This document shows, piece by piece, positions 28,926-35,576 of a DNA stretch of 64,000 nucleotides (within the stretch, counting starts at the first letter, position 1; the number at the start of each line of letters is the position of its first letter). The DNA is from Bacteroides ihuae (GTDB lineage Bacteria > Bacteroidota > Bacteroidia > Bacteroidales > Bacteroidaceae). The stretch lies in assembly GCF_900104585.1 (NCBI RefSeq), contig NZ_FNVX01000004.1, forward strand, positions 992,001 through 1,056,000. Direction: 5' to 3'. Position numbers and translations under genes: made by a program. Below the pieces are notes generated by a model. It made no database searches. It saw nothing but the letters and a program-made list of their open reading frames with translations, and was not told where the DNA came from.

Positions 28926-28999
28926 TTGATCTTAGCAAATAAATGTATCAATATTATTAATGTAACCATAAAGCATATTCGGATTGAACTAAGGTAAAT
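28926..28999 (+). other. Decayed copy (A) of the small-RNA element
   Basis: These 74 bp align without gaps to 35051-35124 (53 of 74 identical by my count) and to the copy at 59045. The TTG and the stretch AAATAAATGTAT survive, but the -7 box has become CAATATTA, the 5' hairpin is no longer paired and there is no terminator. It is therefore probably silent. The 28740-29069 gap contains nothing else apart from the ppx terminator and a TACATTTG -7 box at 29043-29050 for the next gene. Confidence 0.6.
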
Positions 29000-29069
29000 G
29001 GAGGAAACTGGTATAAGAATGTAAACATATAAAGATTATTAGTACATTTGTCTCATTAAGAAAAGTATT

Positions 29070-29756
29070 ATGGAAACAGATTTAGAAAAGTTACTAGATT
29101 TAAGCGGATTAGCCTCTGATAAAGAAGTGAAAAATAGATTCGAGCAATTGGCGACAGTATTATTCCAAAACCATCATATCCAAAAAGGAGATATCCGATA
29201 TGATTTTTTGGAGATAGAATTTTATTACTATAGTAGAGAGCATAGAGATATTGTTACATATCCAAGAACGGCAAATGTCGGCGAATGGTTTTTTCACATG
29301 AGTGGAGTGGACATAACATTCAAAAGCAAAAGCGAATACAGAAAAGAGCCAAGCAGTAAAGTAGCTGAAGGAGATTTCTTTGGTGGTATACTTATCCGAA
29401 GCTTACTAAGGCACGAAAAGGGTATTAGCAAGATTATTACAGGTCCGTATAACTGTATGGATGATTTATTCGATAAGTTTAATGCATTGGATACTCCACA
29501 AAATTTTCCCTGTGTTGTCCTAAATGAAGCTACCGATGTGAATGTTCTTAAAACAACTCGTTGGATTCCATCCTTTAATACAAATAATGCTGAAGAGAAA
29601 AAGAAAAGATGCGAAATTATTAAAGATCGATATTCCGATAATACAAATGGGGATGAGTACCTGAAAGACAACTTTATATCAAAAAAATACCGCTATTACA
29701 AAGGAGGTATGGGAGAAGAGATAAAGTCATCATACAAAGCAAGCCCTTGGAAATAA
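29070..29756 (+). CDS. Hypothetical protein, family not recognised
   Basis: A 228-residue soluble protein that I cannot assign. It has an acidic helical N-terminus and a central beta-rich segment (FLEIEFYYYSREHRD, GEWFFHMSGVDITF, GDFFGGILIRSLLR). The order of these segments is faintly like the substrate-binding core of alkyladenine DNA glycosylases, but I see no convincing catalytic residues. The C-terminus is basic and aromatic (KKYRYYKGGMGEE). A candidate -7 box (TACATTTG, 29043-29050) precedes it. The IS66 relic begins within about 40 bp of its stop on the other strand. Confidence 0.6.
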   Translation: METDLEKLLDLSGLASDKEVKNRFEQLATVLFQNHHIQKGDIRYDFLEIEFYYYSREHRDIVTYPRTANVGEWFFHMSGVDITFKSKSEYRKEPSSKVAEGDFFGGILIRSLLRHEKGISKIITGPYNCMDDLFDKFNALDTPQNFPCVVLNEATDVNVLKTTRWIPSFNTNNAEEKKKRCEIIKDRYSDNTNGDEYLKDNFISKKYRYYKGGMGEEIKSSYKASPWK

Positions 29757-29789
29757 AACAAATAAACAAGACACAATATATTGGATAGT

Positions 29790-30819
29790 GTCGATAATTC
29801 TTATCGCACTTTCTGAAGCATTGTTATCGTATGGCACATCGGGGTCGGAGAAGAATTTAAATATATAGTCTTTCTTTTTTGCCAAAGCTTTTCTGAATCC
29901 CCAAAACTCTTCTTGGTACTGCCACAAGGGTTCGTTTAACAGCTCATCGAGCTTTTGCTCAAACTCCTGCCTTGGTATATTTTCCCACTTGGTATTCTTC
30001 CTTTGGTGGATGGCATCCCGCAGTAACTTTAGAAATCTTTGGGACCATGTCTGCTTTCTATTGAGTTCGCTCAGATAGTTCAACTCCCGCAACAAATGAG
30101 CCAGACAAATCTGATGATCCTTTACCGGTATGCAGAAATAGGAACTGTGACGATCGGTCACCAGTGTGGCCTTGAGCAATCCCTTGGGGAATTCTTTATA
30201 AATGGCGGCTTTCCCTCTGCAAGGGCTCTGATAGACATACTTAAGCTTTTTGTTTTGCCACACCCATGTCCACTGGTTCTTGCCGTTAATTGACACCTCT
30301 GTCTCATCAGCTCCCGCCACCTGTGAATGGGCAATTCGAGATCGTATTTCCTTGTAAGCGGAGGAAGATCAATGACCTGACTCTGGATGGAATCCCTAAC
30401 AAAGAACCGCCGCAATGCCTACAATACTCGCACACGTGGGTTTGAATAACATCGGAATCAGGACAATACTCCAAAGTGAGACCCTCATGCCCGGGCTGCC
30501 CTCCGGTGGGCAGATCCGATTTCCGGCGGAGCGAACGGGTGCGCAATATCTGTGCCCTTGCAATCGGATTCTTTGAGGCTGGGATACTGCTATTGCAGCT
30601 GTTCTTCACAGGAAGTTCAAAAGAGGATAGTTTCTTTTGCAGCTTGAGGTTCTCACTGGTGAGTCGTTTTATCTCTTGATCCTTCAAACCAAGAAGACGA
30701 TCTTTGGAAGCCAACTCTTTGAAAAGAGTCTTTTTCTCCTTTGCAACACTGGAAAACTGGTTGCGAAGGGAAGTCAACTCCTCATATAAACTAGAGAGGA
30801 TAAAGGGGATATCATTCAA
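29790..30819 (-). pseudogene. IS66-family transposase (TnpC) relic with internal deletion
   Basis: The N-terminal part (from the ATG at 30819) has the leucine-zipper-like coiled coil (ELTSLRNQFSSVAKEKKTLF), the TGGQPGHEG signature and the CEYCRHCGG zinc motif. Near 30390 the frame shifts: DSIQSQVIDLPPLTRKYDLE continues in another frame. It then jumps straight to the catalytic part AGADETEVSINGKNQWTWVW, so roughly 150 residues between them are missing. The last recognisable motif is PYDNNASESAIR near 29800, where the normal C-terminal 100 or so residues are lost. No terminal inverted repeats are evident and the tnpA/tnpB genes of IS66 are absent. A -7 box (TACCTTTG, 30836-30843) remains upstream. 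The element is dead. Confidence 0.85.
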
Positions 30820-30907
30820 TTATTCTTCCACAGTGCAAAGGTAAAGACCAATACAAAGAAAAAATGACCGATAGATTATCAACCGAATACCAACACCAAT
30901 TACAATA

Positions 30908-31570
30908 CTATTTCAATTTTAAAGGACCTGAGTAGTTAGCTATTTTTTCCTTTACCAATTCGAAACTATGACTAAAACTTTTAGAATAAAAAGCAATAAG
31001 GAGAATTATACCGCAACTAATAGACGCATCAGCAAAATTGAATACGGGACTAAAAAACACAAACTTATCTCCTCCTATAATTGGTGTCCAATTAGGCCAA
31101 TTAAATTCTACCATAGGAAGATAAAACATATCTACCACTTTCCCATAAAACCAATCCTGATACCCATTTCCAATAGGTACAAACGTAGATATTTCGTATT
31201 GTGAACTTTGATTGAAAATGACACCATAAAAAATACTATCAATAATATTACCTACTGCCCCGGCAAAGATTAATGAAGTACACGCTATGTAACCATATTT
31301 ATAATTAGCTTTTACAATTATTGAAATGTACCATATAAAAGCACAGGAAAGCATAATCCGGAAAAACGTTTGAAGTATTTTAGGGATTATTTGCAGTCCA
31401 AAAGCCATGCCTGGATTCTCTACAAAAGATATATAAAACCAGTTTGTCACATGTACGCTTTCGCCATAGCACATATTCGTTTTTACTACGATTTTTATAA
31501 TTTGGTCAATTAATATAATTAAAAGAATAATCAAAATAGAGAAGAGCCTTTTAGATAATATATTTTTCAT
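30908..31570 (-). CDS. lspA: Signal peptidase II (LspA-type)
   Basis: A 220-residue integral membrane protein with four hydrophobic segments. The signal peptidase II motifs are present with small changes: VENPGMAFG, GAVGNIIDSIFYG (first catalytic Asp; the usual following Arg is Ser) and VFNFADASISCG (second catalytic Asp). It is longer than E. coli LspA because of a loop of about 50 residues between the two motifs, as in other Bacteroidota, and a basic C-terminal tail. It lies in an accessory, relic-rich zone, so it may be an additional copy rather than the housekeeping gene. Confidence 0.85.
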   Translation of the reverse strand: MKNILSKRLFSILIILLIILIDQIIKIVVKTNMCYGESVHVTNWFYISFVENPGMAFGLQIIPKILQTFFRIMLSCAFIWYISIIVKANYKYGYIACTSLIFAGAVGNIIDSIFYGVIFNQSSQYEISTFVPIGNGYQDWFYGKVVDMFYLPMVEFNWPNWTPIIGGDKFVFFSPVFNFADASISCGIILLIAFYSKSFSHSFELVKEKIANYSGPLKLK

Positions 31571-31836
31571 TGTCTTTTTAAACGTAAAAAAGTAAATAAT
31601 ATTTTATTCTGTAATTGGATAAATTAGATATTGTCTAATAGTTGCACTAAAGTACTTAGAAGCTATATTGTTACGGCTGTTTAATTTGAGGAAGTATTAT
31701 CTCGATAAATAAGCTTAATATAATCGATATAATATTTTATTACAAACTAAAAAGCAGCTTCTTTAAAATTAGTGCTATAAAACACTAAAATACGTATAAT
31801 CATAAAGTCGTTTCAAAGCCTCATAATTCATATTTT

Positions 31837-33042
31837 CTATCTTTTAAGCGAGTATGTTCCAAATAAATCTTTCTTTTCAAACATTTCAGTAACAGATTTC
31901 TCCAAAGGGGTACGCTTAATAATGGCATTTTCTTTCCAGAAAGAAGGATTGTACTCTTGGCTAGCTACCTCTTCCAATAGATTGCTCTTTCTATGAAGTT
32001 TTTTTGTACTATCTTTCATTTCACTCCCCATATTATACATAATAGAATGAATATCCATCCTTCCGGATTTTTGTACATAGTAATGCATGTCTACTATCAC
32101 AGATTCAACAAAAGAAGCCCCCCCCATTGTTTTATAATTAATTTCGAAATGTGTTTTAACATCATTTATCCGCTTTTTCTCACCCGTCTCATAATCAGTT
32201 AATATAATAATATTATTTAAAACGTCACTTTCAAAACGCTTTAGCTCTAAAGTAGAAGAATCAATGAACGCGTCACCTCTTATAACTGGGTTCACAATTC
32301 CCTTCCGTGGATTAAAGCTAATCTTATAAATCGTGGAAGCATCATTGGGGTTGTAGAGAATATCATAATCAACCGTATAATATTTATCATAGTCTTTAAA
32401 CAAAGGTTGTATATATGTATCGTTCTTTATTTTAATTTTTTTGCTCAATACAACTGGACGAAGCTGGGATTGATAAAAGAAGTTTTTAAAATGCATGTAT
32501 TTATGCACGGAGTCACTTGGCAGATCGGCATAACGACCTGTTATCAATTCTATATTTAGGATGCTAAGATGTGGCTTTGCATTTAAAAACGCTTCAAGGA
32601 TTTCATTGCAGACAGAATTTGTTTGAGTAATCTGCCTATAAAAAAAAGAATTTGTTACCTTTCCGAATGTATCATTATCTTTCTTATATTTATCATGAAC
32701 TCGCATTAAGAATTCATGCATATCTATTGGCTTTACTACTATTTCATTCAAATTGACGACCAAAGGTTTCAGTGAAATGGTAGCAGGAGCATTTGAGGCT
32801 TTTATATTCCGTGTTTCATAACCGACATAAGAAATACGTAGCATATCTGTAGGTAAAGCAGTAATCGAAAACTCACCTTCTTGATTGGATATTGTGCCAT
32901 GATCCGTACCTATATATATTGTTGCATACATAAGGGGAGCCTTCGTCTGTTCATCTATGAGCAAAGAGTTAATCGTGGTTTGTTGTGCAAAAGCATTTAT
33001 TACATAAATAAGCAACACCTCCAAAGATATAAGTTTTTTCAT
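31837..33042 (-). CDS. Carboxypeptidase-regulatory-like domain protein, exported
   Basis: A 401-residue protein with a signal peptide (cleavage near AFA-QQ, residue 19). Residues about 24-100 are a CarboxypepD_reg-like domain (LLIDEQTKAPLMYATIYI, GTISNQEGEFSI, ISYVGYETRNI) of the kind found at the N-terminus of SusC proteins. No TonB plug or barrel follows. Instead there is a beta-rich body of about 300 residues (SFNPRKGIVNPVIRGDAFID and similar strands), a common Bacteroidota arrangement of unknown function. It lies upstream of the lspA-type gene on the same strand, but 266 bp separate them. Confidence 0.75.
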   Translation of the reverse strand: MKKLISLEVLLIYVINAFAQQTTINSLLIDEQTKAPLMYATIYIGTDHGTISNQEGEFSITALPTDMLRISYVGYETRNIKASNAPATISLKPLVVNLNEIVVKPIDMHEFLMRVHDKYKKDNDTFGKVTNSFFYRQITQTNSVCNEILEAFLNAKPHLSILNIELITGRYADLPSDSVHKYMHFKNFFYQSQLRPVVLSKKIKIKNDTYIQPLFKDYDKYYTVDYDILYNPNDASTIYKISFNPRKGIVNPVIRGDAFIDSSTLELKRFESDVLNNIIILTDYETGEKKRINDVKTHFEINYKTMGGASFVESVIVDMHYYVQKSGRMDIHSIMYNMGSEMKDSTKKLHRKSNLLEEVASQEYNPSFWKENAIIKRTPLEKSVTEMFEKKDLFGTYSLKR

Positions 33043-33132
33043 TTTGCATTCTGTTATCTTTACTTAAGTAGAATACAAATATAAGAAGTTTTTTAATAGG
33101 ACTAAGCTTGCACCAAAAAATATAGCACAATA

Positions 33133-33181
33133 CTTATTATTATGCTCAACAAACATTATGTTCGTATAGCATAATAATAAG
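33133..33181. repeat. 49-bp palindromic repeat, copy R1
   Basis: CTTATTATTATGCT (33133-33146) and its exact complement AGCATAATAATAAG (33168-33181) flank a 21-bp centre containing CAACAAACATTATGTT. The unit recurs at 34974-35022 in the same orientation with 44 of 49 bases identical. The pair brackets 1.8 kb of gene fragments and the KilA-N gene. Confidence 0.85.
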
Positions 33182-33185
33182 CAGT

Positions 33186-33442
33186 ATGGAATTTGTAGAT
33201 AGAATAGAAGAGAGCGAATGACTTACCAAAACACTCGCAGGTGACAATACATCATTTGTTGTTGTCCAACCGGAGAAAACAGTGATCGATTATTGTCGGA
33301 GTTGAAAGCCAAAGCCGAAAAATTACCATTTCCGAAGAATCATATCATAGTGGCGAAATTATTTCTAAAGCATCAGCCTTCAGGCGACACAAAAGAAACA
33401 CTATTGCCGAAAGATATAATTCATCTGATGAATGCCTTCTAG
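33186..33442 (+). pseudogene. Internally deleted AAA-type ATPase gene fragment
   Basis: The frame from the ATG at 33186 starts MEFVDRIEESE, is stopped once, and continues LTKTLAGDNTSFVVV, which matches the N-terminus just before the P-loop of the Bacteroides DUF234/AAA ATPases (usually ...VVLYGRRRxGKS). The P-loop is absent. After another stop the text ELKAKAEKLPFPKNHIIVAK followed by LFLKHQPSG resembles the C-terminal end of the same family and ends at 33442. About nine tenths of the gene is missing. Confidence 0.5.
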
Positions 33443-33720
33443 TAATTGAACTGATAAACCGTCCCTCACCGCATGATTATATCCTATTTTGATTCTTCCA
33501 TTCTTGAGCCATTCATTTTCCCCTTCACCAATAACAGCAATACTCTTATTTACTCTTCCTCGCATAACTTATCATCTTTAAGATAAATACTTCCAAGAAA
33601 TGGCAAATCCACCAACTGACCCTGCATATAGGCATTATAAGGAGGCACGTTTTTGTGAAAACCCAAAGAAGAGAGACGAGTCAGTACTGTTTCCTCCGAA
33701 TTGTTTTTATCGGTAAACCA
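33401..33720 (-). pseudogene. Two truncated gene fragments, one resembling an RloB-like protein start
   Basis: From 33720 the minus strand reads WFTDKNNSEETVLTRLSSLG to a stop at 33550-33552, without a start; it is the tail of an unrecognised gene. Overlapping it by 16 bp, an ATG at 33563-33565 begins MRGRVNKSIAVIGEGENEW, which resembles the N-terminus of RloB-like (abortive-infection-associated) proteins. It then diverges and stops at 33401. The fragments directly abut the stop of the KilA-N gene, so at least one rearrangement joined them. Confidence 0.4.
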
Positions 33721-33721
33721 G

Positions 33722-34540
33722 CTACTTCAAATATTTCTTGTTTTCTACATCATGTAACACTTTCATCTGCTGAATAGCTATAGCATTCAGTTTAATTAAT
33801 CGTTCCGATTGTTCCAAACCTTCATTAATCAGAACAGCATTGATGTTTTCCATGTTCGATAAGCAAATTAACTCATTGATACTAGCATAATCACGAATAT
33901 TGCCTTTCATCTCGGGGTTCTGATTACGCCATGTTTTAGCGGTAATTCCAAAGAGTGCTACATTGAGCACGTCGGCCTCGGAAGCATATATCACGGAAGT
34001 TTGCATCGGGGTTAATTCTGCAGGAATAAGGTTTTGTTTAATAGCATCAGTGTGAATATGATAATTTATCTTAGATAGTTCGCGCTTTGCACTCCATCCA
34101 ATCTGTTTTTGTTCTTCTTCTTTTAGGCGTTGGAATTCCTTTACTAAATACAACTCAAATTCTACGGAAACCCAACTAGCAAATTTAAAAGCTATATCTT
34201 TTTGAGCATAAGTACCGCCACCAGCACCATTTTTTGTTATAAGTCCTATAGCATCTGTAATTTCTACCCAACGAGATGGACTCATAGTAAAGGCGTTACT
34301 CCCGGCTTCTGCTAAAAGGGGGTCGAATTCGACCCCTTTAAATCGAGGGTTGTTCAAACGTTCCCATAAACCGAGATACTCTAATGTGTTTTTTAAACGC
34401 ATCCAGTTCTTAACTACATCTTTTGGTTCCGATGGATTTTTTTGTTTGGCAATATCGGTTATACTGATATAGTCTATCCCATTTACTTGCAATGTCTTAA
34501 CCGCAACCGTTTTTACTATTATTTTATTTGTTTTCGTCAT
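33722..34540 (-). CDS. KilA-N domain protein
   Basis: A 272-residue soluble protein. The N-terminal 110 residues match the KilA-N domain found in phage and mobile-element proteins: YISITDIAKQKNPSEPKDVV, NWMRLKNTLEYLGLWE, then SPSRWVEITDAIGL and KDIAFKFASWVSVEFELYLV. The C-terminal half is helical and ends in a repeated LNAIAIQQMKVLHD pattern. The family probably binds DNA. The gene lies between the two 49-bp palindromic repeats. It appears intact, in contrast to everything else in that interval. Confidence 0.85.
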   Translation of the reverse strand: MTKTNKIIVKTVAVKTLQVNGIDYISITDIAKQKNPSEPKDVVKNWMRLKNTLEYLGLWERLNNPRFKGVEFDPLLAEAGSNAFTMSPSRWVEITDAIGLITKNGAGGGTYAQKDIAFKFASWVSVEFELYLVKEFQRLKEEEQKQIGWSAKRELSKINYHIHTDAIKQNLIPAELTPMQTSVIYASEADVLNVALFGITAKTWRNQNPEMKGNIRDYASINELICLSNMENINAVLINEGLEQSERLIKLNAIAIQQMKVLHDVENKKYLK

Positions 34541-34750
34541 AATTATTATTGTAGTTCTTTTGTTGGAATAGAAAAGTATTCGTTCAATACTCTGATATAC
34601 ATAAGATATGGACGATATAACTTTTCATACCAAATATGTTTTATTACCTTAAACAAAACCATACATGTTGTAAATATATGAAATAATATGTTATAGAATA
34701 GCGAAACAAAAAGATTAATTCTTCACGTTTTGCCCCACTGCCAAGCTGAA

Positions 34751-34776
34751 CCATTTTCGTGAAACCACGAAAATGG
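34751..34776. repeat. Perfect 11-bp hairpin
   Basis: CCATTTTCGTG (34751-34761) pairs exactly with CACGAAAATGG (34766-34776) across the loop AAAC. There is no T-run on either side, so it is not an ordinary terminator. It lies in the 34541-35576 gap, where I find no convincing protein gene. Confidence 0.7.
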
Positions 34777-34900
34777 TCGCCCATGCTGATATTTTGCACC
34801 TTACAAGCCTCAACAACCTATCTTACAATGGCAGAGCAATATCAGATAATTTTTCAAGAATTTCTATACACAGAGTTTTACCTGATAACTCTTGCTGTTA

Positions 34901-34918
34901 CTCTTGCTGCAGCAAGAG
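34901..34918. repeat. Perfect 18-bp palindrome
   Basis: CTCTTGCTGCAGCAAGAG is self-complementary without a spacer. Its strand ACTCTTGCTGCAGCAA (34900-34915) differs by one base from the loop strand of the ppx terminator at 28762-28777. Both sites lie 150-165 bp upstream of a copy of the small-RNA element. Confidence 0.7.
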
Positions 34919-34973
34919 CTCAACCTTGACTTCTCTACATCACTTTACTCTTTATAGCTGAATAAAAAGCCAA

Positions 34974-35022
34974 CTTATTATTATGCTCAACAAACATTAT
35001 GTTAGCGAAGCATAACAATAAG
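34974..35022. repeat. 49-bp palindromic repeat, copy R2
   Basis: CTTATTATTATGCT (34974-34987) pairs with AGCATAACAATAAG (35009-35022) with one mismatch. It is 44/49 identical to copy R1 at 33133-33181. It ends 28 bp before the promoter of small-RNA copy B. Confidence 0.85.
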
Positions 35023-35050
35023 TAAGGATTGATTTTTCTTCCTCAAACAC

Positions 35051-35081
35051 TTGGCTTTGCCAAGTAAATGTATTACTTTTG
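35051..35081 (+). promoter_or_regulatory. Promoter of small-RNA copy B
   Basis: TTG at 35051-35053 and TACTTTTG at 35074-35081 are 20 bp apart, the ideal Bacteroides spacing. The same arrangement is kept in copy C (59045-59075). Confidence 0.7.
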
Positions 35082-35087
35082 TGAGTG

Positions 35088-35153
35088 TAATCATAAAGTA
35101 GTTTGAGATTAAACTACGGTAAACGGGGGAAGCAACAACTTCCCCCGTTTTTT
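35088..35153 (+). ncRNA. Small RNA candidate, copy B
   Basis: Directly behind a complete promoter lies a unit of about 65 nt that starts TAATCATAAAGT. A first hairpin pairs GTAGTTT (35098-35104) with AAACTAC (35111-35117) around the loop GAGATT. A second is a strong terminator: AAACGGGGGAAG (35121-35132) pairs with CTTCCCCCGTTT (35139-35150) around CAACAA, ending in six T. No ORF fits inside. Over 74 bp from the TTG it is 82% identical to copy C at 59045 by my count, with the pairing of hairpin 1 preserved by a G-C to T-A change. B. thetaiotaomicron has been reported to carry families of paralogous small RNAs; whether this is one of them I cannot tell. Confidence 0.7.
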
Positions 35154-35205
35154 GTTTTTATTGGGTGAAAATTAGCCGAAAGAAGGGTGGAAAGTGGGTA
35201 AAAGA

Positions 35206-35254
35206 ACGGTTCAGTTGGGTAATCTGCACGGTTCTCTTGCTCCAAGAGACGGTT
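35206..35254 (+). repeat. Array of three ACGGTT motifs with 21-22 bp period
   Basis: ACGGTT occurs at 35206, 35228 and 35249. The surrounding 22-bp units are related to those at 59193-59284, also about 50 bp behind the terminator of a small-RNA copy. The period is close to two turns of B-DNA and is not a multiple of three, so coding is unlikely. Confidence 0.65.
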
Positions 35255-35386
35255 GCTCTCTGGCAATATGCTTATTTGTTATCGGAATAACTCCTAATGA
35301 AAAAGATATTTCGTCTATATGTTACCCCGCTAACTCCTTTTTGTCTTTGAAACGCGCATCCTCCGTTAATTGTGTATAATTCGTCT

Positions 35387-35424
35387 CTTGACAAAAAGGA
35401 GCTTACGAGAGGCTTTTTGTCAAG
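35387..35424. repeat. 12-bp inverted repeat
   Basis: CTTGACAAAAAG (35387-35398) is exactly complementary to CTTTTTGTCAAG (35413-35424) with a 14-nt loop. It could be a weak terminator in either direction; no gene directly precedes it on the plus strand. Confidence 0.6.
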
Positions 35425-35474
35425 TTTCAGGAAGACCGTTCAGAAGCCTTGTGAGAGGGATTTGCTGAACTAGT

Positions 35475-35535
35475 TAGTTCACCGCGGTGAACTAGTTAAT
35501 TAAGCGTGGTGAACTAACTAGTTCACCACGCTTAA
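35475..35535. repeat. Double palindrome with four TAGTTCACC half-sites
   Basis: TAGTTCACCG-CGGTGAACTA (35475-35494) is a perfect 20-bp palindrome. Right behind it, TTAAGCGTGGTGAACTA (35500-35516) pairs exactly with 35519-35535 across a 2-bp centre. The half-site TAGTTCACC thus occurs four times, and the two dyad centres are 33 bp (about three helical turns) apart. It lies 42 bp downstream of the topB stop. No T-run is present, so it reads more like an operator pair than a terminator. Confidence 0.7.
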
Positions 35536-35576
35536 GTAGTATGGTCTGTTTGAAAAGGTCTATTTGTATAGATTAA

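Noticed and set aside
28757-28942. Plus-strand frame of 61 codons behind ppx
   Set aside because: It begins inside the ppx terminator and runs through the decayed small-RNA copy; no protein-like pattern.
32881-33084. CRISPR-like or phase-variable inverted promoters in the accessory zone
   Set aside because: No regularly spaced direct repeats with spacers and no inverted repeats flanking a promoter were found around 31570-33130.
35194-35379. Plus-strand frame over the copy B array
   Set aside because: Same reasoning as for copy C; the translation shows no conserved domain and the repeat period is not a multiple of three.
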